A DNA stretch of 64,000 bases from an uncultured Acidobacteriota bacterium (GCA_902825945.1 CADECY010000002.1:1-64000), one strand, 5' to 3'; positions 43,435 through 54,489 are shown, counted from the first letter of the stretch. Notes: generated by a model from the letters alone, not told the origin. Numbers and translations: made by a program.

Positions 43435-46113
43435 GTGTCCGTTCGCTACTCATTACTGGTTCCGGTTCTGGCGTCCGCCCAACCGTACTTGATCGAGACG
43501 GTCGCTGGTGGGGCGCGATTCGAGTTCCCTGCTGGAACCGTCCCAGCCGCCGAGATCCGGTTTATTCAACCCGAAGGCATAGCCGGCGGACCGCAAGGAG
43601 AGGTCTACATAGCGGACTCCTACTACGACAGGATCGTGCGCGTGGCCCCCGACGGGTCGGCCGTGACCTATGCAGGGACCGTAACCGGCTTCGGCGGAGA
43701 CGGTGGTCCGGCGTCCGCGGCCCGGTTCAATTTCGTGGGCCCTATCACCGTTGGGCCCTCCGGAGACCTCTTTGTGGGTGATCTGCGCAACGGTCGAATC
43801 CGCCGTATCGCGGCGGCAACTGGGACGATTACGACTTACGCGACCGGCGCGGGCAACCCGCGGGCTATCGCGTTCGACTCGGCTGGAACGCTGTACTTTG
43901 CCGATTCCGCCAACCATATCGTGGGAAAGGTCGAACCGGCCGGCACGGTGACGGTCATCGCGGGCCGGAGGGGTACGCCGGGTTTCGGCGGCGATGGCGG
44001 GCCCGCTACCGCGGCCACGCTCAATGGGCCTCGGGGGCTCGCCTTCGATTCCAGCGGGAACATCATCTTTACCGACGCCAGTAACCACCGTATCCGCCGG
44101 ATCAATCCCCAGGGTGTCATCGAGACCCTCTCTGGCACGGGCGTCCCGGGCTCCGCACCCAACAACGTGCCTGTTGCGACAGCCGTCTGGAATGGGCCGG
44201 GCAGCGTCGTGATTGATCGCGCCGGTGATATTTATGTCGGCGACGGAGCGAACGGCCGAATCCGCAGGATCCGGGGAGGCATGGTAACCGTGATCTCGGG
44301 CGGCGGAACCAGCCGTACGTTTCCTGGCCGGGCATCGCTCACCAGACTCGAGACCCCGTTCCAACTCGCGCTCGGCCCTAATCAACAACTGCTCGTCAAT
44401 GATTCGCTGGAAAGGCGCTCATACCGGATCGACCTTGCAACCGACACGATCCAGGCGGTGGCGGGCTTGGCCACTGCATCGGGTGGCGGTGACGGAGGCC
44501 CCGCGGTGGCGGCCTCGTTCCTGACTCCCGCCGGGGTCGCTGCTGCCCGGGACGGAAGCATCTACGTGACCGATCCGCAGGACCATCGCGTTCGCAGAAT
44601 CGATCCGAACGGCATCATTACGACCTTCGCTGGCAGCGGCCGTCCCGAGATTACCGGGGATGGAGGTCAGGCCCGCAACGCAGGATTGGGGCTTCCCCGC
44701 AGCTTGGCCTTCGATCCTGCCGGTAACCTGTATATCGGATGCAACTACGGGGCGGTCGTACGGCGTGTGACTCCGCAGGGCGTCATCTCCACGCTCACCG
44801 GAGGGCCCACCACGGGCTTCTCCGGCGACGGCGGCCCCGCATCGGCCGCCAGGATACAAGGGCCGAACGCTTTGGCCGCCGATAACGAAGGCAACATCTT
44901 TTTCACCGATTCCGCGAATCACCGCGTCCGGCGCGTGAGCACGAACGGCGTGATCACAACGGTTGCGGGAAGCAGCCAGTCCGGATTCGCCGGCGACGGC
45001 GGTCCGGCGACGGAAGCGCGTTTGCTCTCCCCACAAGGTGTCGCGGTGGATTTGAGCGGGAACATCTTTGTCTCCGACTCGCAGAACAACCGGATCCGCC
45101 GAGTCGACCGGCAGGGCGTGATCACAACGTTCGCCACCGTGCCCGGTCCTGGGCCCCTCGCTTTCGATTCCGAGGGCAATCTTCTCGTTACTCAGCCGGG
45201 GCAAGGGCAGATTCGCGCGATTCGCCCGGACGGGTCACAGCAGGTGATCGCGGGCTCCAATACGACGGGGTTTTCCGGAGACGGAGGTCCGGCGACAGAG
45301 GCGCGCTTGGCGGGTGCGGCAGGAATTGCGCTGGGGGCCAACGGCGAGATCTACTTCGCCGACCAGTTGAACGAACGGGTGCGCAAGCTGACTCCGATCC
45401 GTTTGGCCGCGTCGGGAATCGTCAACCTCGCGAGCGGGATCGCGGGGCCGCTGGCGCCGAATCAACTCGCGCGGATCAGTGGCATCCGCCTGGGCCCCGC
45501 CGAGGCCGTGGTCGCCGATCCTGGCGAGGCAGGCGCATACCCGAAGTCGCTCGGTGGTGTCGAAGTACTGGTGGACGGCGTGCCCGTTCCCCTGATCCTC
45601 GCGCGAGAATCAGTAGTTGTCGCGATCATGCCCGCGACACTGGCGGGAAGTGCCCGGGTCGAGGTCCGCTATGAAGGACGGCTGACCAATCCGGTGTCGA
45701 TCGCCACGTCCGGCGCGTCCCCAGGCATCTTCACCGAGAACGCGGCGACTGGCAAAGGCGCGGCCACCGCGCGAAACGCGGATGGCGCGATCTCCGCCGA
45801 GAATCCCGCTCGCGTCGGCTCCGAAGTGACCATCCGCGTCACCGGTGCGGGAGCCGTCGATCCTCTCCTCGAGGATGGCATGCTCGCGCCCGATGATTCC
45901 TCTAAGCCAGTGCTTCCGATCGAGGTGTCGGTGGGAGGCATCCCTGCGGAACTGGTCGCCGCGTCGGTTCCAACCGGCCTGCCTGCTGGCATCGTCGAGA
46001 TCCGGTTCCGGGTGCCGGAAGGGGAACCCGGAGAGCTTCCGCTCGTGGTCAAAGCCGGCGACGCGAGTTCGCAGCCGGACGTGACTCTTACCGTCGCGCC
46101 TCCGGCGCAGTAA
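43435..46113 (+). CDS. NHL-repeat protein with Solibacter-type C-terminal domain
   Basis: About 892 residues, starting at a GTG with AAGGAG eight bases upstream (a longer frame exists from 43384). A signal peptide (to LASAQ) precedes about a dozen NHL blades with the pattern 'FSGDGGPATEARL ... P-x-G-x-AxDxxGNIFxxDxxNxRIRRV', forming one or more propellers. The last 230 residues (from GIVNLASGIAGPLAPNQLARISG to the end, including SLGGVEVLVDGVPVPLI and GNADGAISAENPARVGSEVTI) resemble the TIGR03437 C-terminal domain seen in Solibacter. Secreted; function unknown, probably glycan or protein binding. Confidence 0.88.
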   Translation: MSVRYSLLVPVLASAQPYLIETVAGGARFEFPAGTVPAAEIRFIQPEGIAGGPQGEVYIADSYYDRIVRVAPDGSAVTYAGTVTGFGGDGGPASAARFNFVGPITVGPSGDLFVGDLRNGRIRRIAAATGTITTYATGAGNPRAIAFDSAGTLYFADSANHIVGKVEPAGTVTVIAGRRGTPGFGGDGGPATAATLNGPRGLAFDSSGNIIFTDASNHRIRRINPQGVIETLSGTGVPGSAPNNVPVATAVWNGPGSVVIDRAGDIYVGDGANGRIRRIRGGMVTVISGGGTSRTFPGRASLTRLETPFQLALGPNQQLLVNDSLERRSYRIDLATDTIQAVAGLATASGGGDGGPAVAASFLTPAGVAAARDGSIYVTDPQDHRVRRIDPNGIITTFAGSGRPEITGDGGQARNAGLGLPRSLAFDPAGNLYIGCNYGAVVRRVTPQGVISTLTGGPTTGFSGDGGPASAARIQGPNALAADNEGNIFFTDSANHRVRRVSTNGVITTVAGSSQSGFAGDGGPATEARLLSPQGVAVDLSGNIFVSDSQNNRIRRVDRQGVITTFATVPGPGPLAFDSEGNLLVTQPGQGQIRAIRPDGSQQVIAGSNTTGFSGDGGPATEARLAGAAGIALGANGEIYFADQLNERVRKLTPIRLAASGIVNLASGIAGPLAPNQLARISGIRLGPAEAVVADPGEAGAYPKSLGGVEVLVDGVPVPLILARESVVVAIMPATLAGSARVEVRYEGRLTNPVSIATSGASPGIFTENAATGKGAATARNADGAISAENPARVGSEVTIRVTGAGAVDPLLEDGMLAPDDSSKPVLPIEVSVGGIPAELVAASVPTGLPAGIVEIRFRVPEGEPGELPLVVKAGDASSQPDVTLTVAPPAQ

Positions 46114-46123
46114 AATAATCGAC

Positions 46124-47407
46124 ATGAACATCCGAAATTCGATCTCCCGGCGCGGGCTCTTGCAACGTGCGCCGATGATCATCCCCGCCTCCGCTCTCGG
46201 ACTGGCGGGTGCCACTCCCCCGAGTGATCGCATCACACTCGGCGGACTCGGCATCGGCAGCCGCGGCGGACGGGTGCTGCAATCGTTTCTCGCGCAAAGC
46301 GATCTCCAGTTTCTCGCGATCTGCGATGTCCGCAACGAGCGCCGCGAGGCCATCAAGAGCATCGCCGACAAGAAGTACGGCAACAGCGACTGCGCGATGT
46401 ACAGTGACCAGAACGAACTCTGGGCGCGCAAGGATATCGATGCCCTCCTCATCGCGACCGGTGACCGCTGGCACGCGCCGCTTTCGATCATGACCGGCCG
46501 CGCGGGCAAGGATGTCTACTGCGAGAAGCCGTGCTCGATGACGATCGCCGAAAGCCGCGCGCTGGCGGAGAACTTCCAGCGGCTGGGCCGCATCTACCAG
46601 GCGGGCACGCAGCGCCGCAACGGAATCAACTTCAACGTGGCCTACGATCTGCTGCATTCGGGCAAGCTCGGCAAGCTCCACACGATGCACGCCGAGGCCG
46701 GGCCCGGCGATCGCTGGCCCGCCGCCACCACGCACGCATGGCTCCCGGCCGAACCCGAACCGCCGAAGCAGGTTGTCGATTGGGACCGCTGGCTCGGGCC
46801 CGCTCCGTGGCGTCCGTACAATCCCGCCTACGTGCAAGGCAAGTGGCGCGGCTATTTCGATTTCCACGGCGGCGGCATCCTCGAGTGGGGCGCGCACACG
46901 GCGGATCTCTGCCAGTGGGCCGCGCGGCTCGATGGGACCGCGCCGGTCGAGTACGAGCCGCGCGGCATGGGCGCCGACACGCCGTACACGATCGAGTGCA
47001 AGTACGCAAACGGCTTGAAGCTGGTGCTGCGCGACAAGGGATTCATGGGACTCGGCAGTTGTGCCTTCCGCCTCGAAGGCGACGCGGGTTGGGTCGAAAC
47101 CGCCGATAGCGGACGCATCGAAGTTTCCGAGAATCTGCGCGGCGAAATCAAGACGGTCACGCAGCAGGAGGCGGCGGAGTCGACCACGCGGCATGTCCGC
47201 GACTTCCTCGACTGCGTCAAGTCGCGCAAGCCACCCCGGGCAAACGCGCTCGCCGCCGCGCAGACGCACATCGCCTGTCACGCGGCCTACATCGCGTTCC
47301 AGCTCGGGCGCAAGGTCCGGTTCGATCCGGCAACGGACACGTTCCTCGGAGACGAGCAGGCCAATCGCATGCGCTCGCGCGCGATGCGCGAGCCGTGGCG
47401 GGTTTGA
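46124..47407 (+). CDS. Exported Gfo/Idh/MocA-family oxidoreductase
   Basis: 427 residues. NAD(P)-binding start (ITLGGLGIGSRGGRVLQSFL), the family motif EKPCSMTIAESRAL, and a substrate domain with FDFHGGGILEWGAHTADLC. The N-terminus NIRNSISRRGLLQRAP is a twin-arginine leader, which indicates export folded with NAD(P). Such Tat-exported family members are frequent in Acidobacteriota and Planctomycetes and act on sugars or sugar acids. It starts 10 bases after the NHL gene and 10 bases before the HEAT protein, so a four- or five-gene operon is likely. Confidence 0.9.
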   Translation: MNIRNSISRRGLLQRAPMIIPASALGLAGATPPSDRITLGGLGIGSRGGRVLQSFLAQSDLQFLAICDVRNERREAIKSIADKKYGNSDCAMYSDQNELWARKDIDALLIATGDRWHAPLSIMTGRAGKDVYCEKPCSMTIAESRALAENFQRLGRIYQAGTQRRNGINFNVAYDLLHSGKLGKLHTMHAEAGPGDRWPAATTHAWLPAEPEPPKQVVDWDRWLGPAPWRPYNPAYVQGKWRGYFDFHGGGILEWGAHTADLCQWAARLDGTAPVEYEPRGMGADTPYTIECKYANGLKLVLRDKGFMGLGSCAFRLEGDAGWVETADSGRIEVSENLRGEIKTVTQQEAAESTTRHVRDFLDCVKSRKPPRANALAAAQTHIACHAAYIAFQLGRKVRFDPATDTFLGDEQANRMRSRAMREPWRV

Positions 47408-47417
47408 GGAGTCAGCG

Positions 47418-47864
47418 ATGCCACAAGGACAAAAAGCTCCCGCGATGCAGGACTCTCAATACGGCACCGCGGAGAAGATCATGGCTCTGCCGGCCGCGAA
47501 GCTGGTTGCCATCTTGAAGGATACGTCGGCTTCGGAATACGCGAAGGCGAAAGCCTGCCAGCGGCTCGCCGTGATCGGAGACCGCTCCGCCGTGCCCGCG
47601 CTCGCGGCGCTGCTCGGCGACGAAAAGCTCGCGCACTATGCCCGTACCGGACTCGAACCGATGTCCGATCCCGCTGCCGGTGACGCGCTCCGCGCCGCGC
47701 TCGGGCAACTGAAGGGCCGGCTGCTCGTGGGCGTGATCAACTCGATCGGGCTTCGCAAGGACGCAAAAGCGATCGAGCCGTTGGCGAAGCTGATGTACGA
47801 TGGCGACCCGCAAGTGGCAACGGCCGCGAGTGCGGCGCTCGGGCGAATCCGGCCGGGCCTGTGA
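47418..47864 (+). CDS. HEAT-repeat protein
   Basis: 148 residues from the ATG at 47418 (GAGGA upstream). Two or three HEAT-like repeats are visible: YAKAKACQRLAVIGDRSAVPALAALLGDEKLAHYAR, LKGRLLVGVINSIGLRKDAKAIEPLAKLMYDGDPQVATAASAALGRI. It has no signal peptide, unlike its neighbours. Acts presumably as a binding scaffold. Positioned inside the sugar-acid operon. Confidence 0.8.
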   Translation: MPQGQKAPAMQDSQYGTAEKIMALPAAKLVAILKDTSASEYAKAKACQRLAVIGDRSAVPALAALLGDEKLAHYARTGLEPMSDPAAGDALRAALGQLKGRLLVGVINSIGLRKDAKAIEPLAKLMYDGDPQVATAASAALGRIRPGL

Positions 47865-47914
47865 CCGGACCGCTGGCCTTCGTATAGAATTGTCCAGAAA
47901 GGTGAACCCACACA

Positions 47915-49150
47915 ATGACACGTCGGGACTTCGTTAGACTCGGCGCGGCCGCCGGAATCGCGCTGCCGCCGCTGGCTTGGGCACAGGAAAAGAGCAAGCT
48001 CAAGATCACGGATATCAAGATCGTCCGGACGCGGCCCAAGCGGCCCTATCCGCAATTCACGCCTACGGCGGGAGCGTGGTCGACGCAGGGAGTCGAGGTC
48101 GCGAATCCGGTCTCGATTTATCCGGAGTTCAAGCCGCGGCGCGAACTGTTCGCGGCGACCAACGTTCCGGGCTTCACGGTCGAGGTGACCACGGACAAGG
48201 GCATCAAGGGATATGGCAACGGCGGACCCGGCGGCGGCCAGATCGTCACCGGACATTTCGCCAAGCTCATGATGGGCCGCGACCCGTTCGACATCGAACG
48301 GAACTGGGACATCTGCTGGCGCGCCACCATGTCGTACGGACGCATGGGCGTCACGATGAACGCGATCTCGGGCTTCGACATGGCCTTGTGGGACATCGTG
48401 GGCAAAGCGCTCAACATGCCCGTCTACAAGCTGCTCGGCGGCGAAACGAAGGATCGCATCCCGACCTACTGCACCGGCAACGACATCGAACAGCACGTCG
48501 AGTTCGGATACAAACGGTTGAAGCTTGCCATTCCGCACGGACGCGCGAGCGGACGCGAAGGCATGCGCGAGAATCTCGAACTCGTGCAGCGGGCCCGCAA
48601 GGCGCTCGGCCGCGATGGCGACATCATGCTCGACTGCTGGATGGCGTGGGACGAGTGGTACACGATCGAGATGTGCGAGATGATGGCCGCCGAGAGAGTC
48701 TACTGGGTGGAAGAGGTGCTGCAACCGCACGACTACGCGGGCTTCGGCCGCCTGAACGCCACCATCAAATCCACGCGCATCGCGACAGGCGAACATGAAT
48801 ACGGCCGCTACGGTTTCCGCTACTTGCTCGAAGCCAAGGGCGCCTCGATCTGGCAGCCCGATATCCAATGGTGCGGCGGATTGACCGAACTGCGGCGCAT
48901 CGGCGCGATGGCCTCGGCCTACGACATTCCGGTGATCCCGCACGGCGGCGGATTGAACGGCGCGGTCCACTGGTCGATGGCAAACGTCAACGCGCCCTGG
49001 TGCGAACTGTTCCTACCGGCGCCGGGCGGACCGAAGGCGGTCTACTCGCTGTTCGAAGAGAACTACAACATCTCGCGCGGACCGGAAGGGATTTACATGC
49101 GCCCGCACGACCGTCCGGGTTGGGGCTGGGATCACGAAGTCGCCGGCTGA
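47915..49150 (+). CDS. Exported L-rhamnonate dehydratase-like enolase-superfamily enzyme
   Basis: 411 residues. Twin-arginine leader (TRRDFVRLGAAAGIALPPLAWAQ). Metal ligands D240 (DIMLDCW), E266 (WVEEVLQP) and E293 (ATGEHEYGRYGF), and the His-Asp dyad D316 (WQPDIQWCGG) and H343 (VIPHGGG). The segment ATGEHEYGRYGFRYLL and WQPDIQWCGGLTE is characteristic of L-rhamnonate dehydratase, but related dehydratases share it. It would convert an acid sugar to a 2-keto-3-deoxy sugar acid. It is exported, unlike the standard cytoplasmic enzyme. The next gene starts 3 bases after its stop. Confidence 0.85.
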   Translation: MTRRDFVRLGAAAGIALPPLAWAQEKSKLKITDIKIVRTRPKRPYPQFTPTAGAWSTQGVEVANPVSIYPEFKPRRELFAATNVPGFTVEVTTDKGIKGYGNGGPGGGQIVTGHFAKLMMGRDPFDIERNWDICWRATMSYGRMGVTMNAISGFDMALWDIVGKALNMPVYKLLGGETKDRIPTYCTGNDIEQHVEFGYKRLKLAIPHGRASGREGMRENLELVQRARKALGRDGDIMLDCWMAWDEWYTIEMCEMMAAERVYWVEEVLQPHDYAGFGRLNATIKSTRIATGEHEYGRYGFRYLLEAKGASIWQPDIQWCGGLTELRRIGAMASAYDIPVIPHGGGLNGAVHWSMANVNAPWCELFLPAPGGPKAVYSLFEENYNISRGPEGIYMRPHDRPGWGWDHEVAG

Positions 49151-49153
49151 ACC

Positions 49154-50374
49154 ATGCCGACGGATCGAAGAACCTTTCTCGCCGCCGCTGCCGCCGCGCC
49201 CCTGCGCGCGGCGCAGGTCGATTGGAGCCAAGTCCGCGCCCGCTTCCCTTGGGCCGAAAAGCAGCTCTTCATGAATCCCTCGGGCTGGCATCCGATGCCC
49301 ATCGCTTCGGTGAAAGCGATGCAGCGCTACCTCGACTTCAAATTGAATGGGCCCGGTGACGGGCGCGGCGAATACGCCTCCGGCAACCAGGAAACCGCAC
49401 GTGGGCTGTTCGCCAACCTGATCAACGCCGGTCCGGATGAGATCTCGTTCATCCCGAGCACTCTGGTGGGCGAGAATCTCGTCGTGGCCGGACTCGGCAT
49501 CCCGGGCGGCAAGCGGAACGTCGTGATCGACGAGCTTCACTACGAAGGCTCGATCTACATGTACCGCACGCTTCAAAAAGACCACGGCCTCGATCTCCGC
49601 ATCGTCAAGCACCGCGAGGGCCGTGTGCCGATCGAGGGCTACGAGAAAGTGGTCGACAAGAACACGCGCCTGGTCGCCTGCTCGCTCGTCTCCTACCAGA
49701 ATGGCTATCGCGCCGATGTGCCATCGATCGCCAAACTGGCACACTCGATGGGCGCCTACGTCTACTGCGACGTGATCCAGTCGGCTGGCGCGGTCCCGAT
49801 CGACGTCAAGCAGCTCGACCTCGATTTCTGCGCCTGTTCGGGCTACAAGTGGCTGATGGGCGATCGCGGACTCGGCTATCTCTACGTTCGCCGCGCGCTC
49901 CAGGGAAAAGTGATGCGCCGCACGCAATATGGCGATCGCCAGTTCGACGATTTCCAGTATCACCTGTTCCCGCACGATCCGCCGGGCCCTTCGCCCGCAT
50001 CGTGGAAAGTGAAAAGCGGAGCGGGCTCGTTTCACGAGGTGGGCAACATCGCGAATGTCGTTGCGGCGGGTCACGCGGAAAGCCTGAAGCTGATCCACGA
50101 GATCGGCGTCGACCGGATTCGGGAACACGCGGTTCCGCTCGTCGAAGAGCTGCGCGTGGAACTGCCGAAGCGCGGCTACCCGTGCCTGACACCGCCGGGG
50201 ACCCCCACCCCCATCTCGGCCTTCGTCGTGGCTAAGCCCGATGTGCTGCGCGAACGTCTGCGTAAGGTGAATATCGACGTCAAGATTCAGTGGAACCAGA
50301 TGCGGGCGTCGGTCTCGGTCTATCACACGCCGGCGGATATTGACCGGTTCCTGGAGGCGGTGGGCCGGGGGTAG
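49154..50374 (+). CDS. Exported class V (PLP) aminotransferase family protein
   Basis: 406 residues. Leader TDRRTFLAAAAAAPLRA is twin-arginine-like. PLP-binding fold: ETARGLFANLINAGPDEISF, the D of YCDVIQSAGAVP (D206), and the Schiff-base lysine K232 in CSGYKWLMGDRG. This is the isopenicillin-N-epimerase/cysteine-desulfurase-like group; a true desulfurase would need a C-terminal catalytic cysteine loop that I do not see. Product unknown. It follows the rhamnonate-dehydratase-like gene by 3 bases. Confidence 0.85.
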   Translation: MPTDRRTFLAAAAAAPLRAAQVDWSQVRARFPWAEKQLFMNPSGWHPMPIASVKAMQRYLDFKLNGPGDGRGEYASGNQETARGLFANLINAGPDEISFIPSTLVGENLVVAGLGIPGGKRNVVIDELHYEGSIYMYRTLQKDHGLDLRIVKHREGRVPIEGYEKVVDKNTRLVACSLVSYQNGYRADVPSIAKLAHSMGAYVYCDVIQSAGAVPIDVKQLDLDFCACSGYKWLMGDRGLGYLYVRRALQGKVMRRTQYGDRQFDDFQYHLFPHDPPGPSPASWKVKSGAGSFHEVGNIANVVAAGHAESLKLIHEIGVDRIREHAVPLVEELRVELPKRGYPCLTPPGTPTPISAFVVAKPDVLRERLRKVNIDVKIQWNQMRASVSVYHTPADIDRFLEAVGRG

Positions 50375-50397
50375 CGCGATACCATTGAAGGCGGCGC

Positions 50398-50709
50398 ATG
50401 CGTCATCTCCACTACATCGAGATCGAGAACTTCAAGACCTTTGGTGCAAAGCAGCGGATCGAACTCGACCATCCCGCGGTGATCATCGGTCCGAACAACT
50501 GCGGAAAAACGAGTGTCATTCAAGCGATCGCGTTGTGGAGTCAGGCAGTGAAGACGTGGTACCAGGCCAAGTCCGAGTCCGCTCCGAGGGAGCGACCGGC
50601 CACCGCTCTCAACCGGCTCAATATCGTCAACGTGCCGGTGCCGAAACGCGGCTGTTTTGGCACGACACCAAGGTGCGAACGGGAAACAGCGACATCCATT
50701 TGGTCATAA
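50398..50709 (+). CDS. OLD-like ATPase, N-terminal part (frame-split)
   Basis: 103 residues starting MRHLHYIEIENFKTFGAKQ, the beginning of a RecF/SMC-like ATPase, with Walker A GPNNCGKTS at about 30-38. After ALNRLNIVNVPVP (50600-50645) the frame runs into unrelated sequence and stops at 50709; the true continuation (ETRLFWHDTKVR) is in the frame one base behind. The gene is thus broken, or the base is missing from the assembly. The ATP-binding head depends on the second fragment for Walker B. Confidence 0.6.
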   Translation: MRHLHYIEIENFKTFGAKQRIELDHPAVIIGPNNCGKTSVIQAIALWSQAVKTWYQAKSESAPRERPATALNRLNIVNVPVPKRGCFGTTPRCERETATSIWS

Positions 50710-52190
50710 CGGCGGGGATCAGCTACCAGGGCCGGGTCGAACCGGCGCCGATGCGTTTTCGCAATCAAGGCGAGGAGCTCGTGTACTGTTCTCCGCACGA
50801 GAGTGTGCGGGACCAAGCCGGGCTCCTGAAGGCGGCTTCGGACATCCCCGTGGAGCTCCTATATCCGATGTCCGGACTCGAGATCGAGGAACCCGTGTTG
50901 CAGCCCGGGCGAATCGGTGTCTTGCTCGGCCAGGGACAAACAGCGCAGGTCCTTCGCAACCTTTGCCTGATGGTGTATCGGGACTCTCCGGCTGACTGGG
51001 AGAAGATCGTCCGATTGATGGAGCGCCTGTTTCACCTGAAACTGGGGAGTCCTGTTGAGAACGTGCGTGGCGCGATCGATCTCAGCTACGAACAACCCGG
51101 TGTCCGAGAGCCGTTGACACTTTCGGCGGCGGGGCGCAGCTTCCAGCAGATGCTGCTGATTTTCGCCTACCTGCACGCCCACAAGCGAAGCGTCATGCTG
51201 GTTGACGAACCGGACGCGCATCTCGAGATCCTGCGGCAGCGGCAGATCTTCGTCCTGTTGCGTCAAGTCGCTTCCGCGAACGGGTCACAAGTGATCATGG
51301 TGACTCACTCGGAGGTGATTCTTGACGCCGCGCTCGACAACAACCTGACGTTGTTGCTGGAGGGCAGAGCGGACAATCTCGCGAAGAAGACGGATATCCG
51401 CGAGAGCTTGAAGCTGTTCGGTACGGCTCACTACGTTCGGGCCCGGCAAAAAGGATACGTGCTGTATCTCGAGGGCGATACTGACGAGGAGAACCTGAAG
51501 GCGTTGGCGGTAAAGGCCGATCACCCCGCTGTCCGCGTCTGGGACGAAGCTCCCAACGTCTTCTTCGTCCAGAACGTCTACAGCCAACCATCGATCGAAA
51601 GCGAAATCGAGAGAGTCGAAGGTGGGTTCGGAATCGCACCCAAGGACCACTTCAACGGCCTTCGAAAGCTCCTTCCGGGACTCCGCGGATTAGCGCTCCT
51701 CGACAACGAGGGCCGCAACCCGCCGGACTTCGTGGATGCGAGCCTTCAGGTTCGCCACTGGAAGCGCTACGAACTCGAGAACTACTTCGTTACTCCCGAA
51801 CTCCTGCTGCGCTACGCCGCCCACGCGAATCGCGAACTCGATCTGTTCGCGATGCCGGACGAGTTGACCCGGTCAGTATTGGACGAGGCAATCCTCGAGC
51901 GAATCTTCGGCGGCGACGAATCGGATTTCCGCATCTACTCTGAGTCCCCGGCCGAGGCGAGGCGCCTGATCTGGGATGCCAAGACACAAACAATCAAACT
52001 CAGCACGTTCGCCGAGGAGTTCTTCCGCCGGCTCGGGAGCCGGACGGCCTTCGAAATGCTCCTGACAAAAGGAGAGCTTCATCACCTCATTCCGTTCGTC
52101 GCGGCGGAGTCGATCCCCCGGGAAGTGATCGAGAAGCTCGACCTTCTCGAGGAGCTCTTCCGTCAAGCCGCCGCGATTGTCGACGCGTAG
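50643..52190 (+). CDS. OLD-like ATPase/TOPRIM-type protein, C-terminal part (frame-split)
   Basis: About 515 residues in the frame one base behind the upstream part. The signature LSAAGRSFQQMLLIFAYLHAHKR (ABC-like 'S' motif), Walker B SVMLVDEPDAHLE and the His switch MVTHSEVIL complete the ATPase head. The following 270 residues start with YVLYLEGDTDEENL, which fits the first TOPRIM glutamate of OLD-type nucleases, and contain LALLDNEGRN. OLD family proteins with this layout act in phage defence (alone or with a helicase partner). Here no UvrD-type partner is next to it, so it may be a stand-alone class 1-like OLD. The start is lost to the frameshift. Confidence 0.65.
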   Translation, partial: ETRLFWHDTKVRTGNSDIHLVITAGISYQGRVEPAPMRFRNQGEELVYCSPHESVRDQAGLLKAASDIPVELLYPMSGLEIEEPVLQPGRIGVLLGQGQTAQVLRNLCLMVYRDSPADWEKIVRLMERLFHLKLGSPVENVRGAIDLSYEQPGVREPLTLSAAGRSFQQMLLIFAYLHAHKRSVMLVDEPDAHLEILRQRQIFVLLRQVASANGSQVIMVTHSEVILDAALDNNLTLLLEGRADNLAKKTDIRESLKLFGTAHYVRARQKGYVLYLEGDTDEENLKALAVKADHPAVRVWDEAPNVFFVQNVYSQPSIESEIERVEGGFGIAPKDHFNGLRKLLPGLRGLALLDNEGRNPPDFVDASLQVRHWKRYELENYFVTPELLLRYAAHANRELDLFAMPDELTRSVLDEAILERIFGGDESDFRIYSESPAEARRLIWDAKTQTIKLSTFAEEFFRRLGSRTAFEMLLTKGELHHLIPFVAAESIPREVIEKLDLLEELFRQAAAIVDA

Positions 52191-52193
52191 CCA

Positions 52194-52557
52194 CTACGAT
52201 CCGGGCCGGTAGGTGGCGTGGCAGGTGTCGGTCTCCCACACCTTGACGCGGTGCAGCTTTCCTTCGGGGCCCACGATCTTCTCGATCTCCTGATAGAAGT
52301 ACAGCGCAATGTACTCGGCCGACGGGTTCCAGACATCGAATGGCGGAGTCTCGTTCAAGTGGCGGTGATCCAGACGGTCCACCACCTCGCGCAACGCTTT
52401 CTTCAAATCCACGAAATCGACGAGCATACCGGTCTTGTCGAGTTCACCGCCCCGGCAGGTCACCTCAACCCGATAGTTGTGGCCGTGCAAATTTTCGCAC
52501 TTGCCCTTGTAGTCACGCAGGAAGTGCGCGGCGGCGAAACTGGCGGTTACGGTTACT

Positions 52558-52565
<8 letters not shown>
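52194..52565 (-). CDS. queD: 6-carboxytetrahydropterin synthase QueD
   Basis: 123 residues from the ATG at 52565. The zinc histidines are H14 (AAAHFLRDY), H27 and H29 (ENLHGHNY), with the catalytic cysteine C23 (GKCENLHGH), and the downstream RLDHRHLNE and VWETDTCHATY motifs are present. QueD turns dihydroneopterin triphosphate into 6-carboxytetrahydropterin in queuosine/7-deazaguanine synthesis. Other que genes are absent in the window. It starts 8 bases inside the DinG-like gene. Confidence 0.92.

Positions 52566-54489
<1,924 letters not shown>

Noticed and set aside
41330..43492. Long plus-strand open frame opposite the helical secreted protein
   Set aside because: His/Arg-rich text with no family features and wholly antisense to a well supported gene with a signal peptide.
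50640..50660. Programmed -1 ribosomal frameshift in the OLD-like gene
   Set aside because: No X-XXY-YYZ slippery heptamer and no obvious downstream pseudoknot; a missing base is a simpler explanation.
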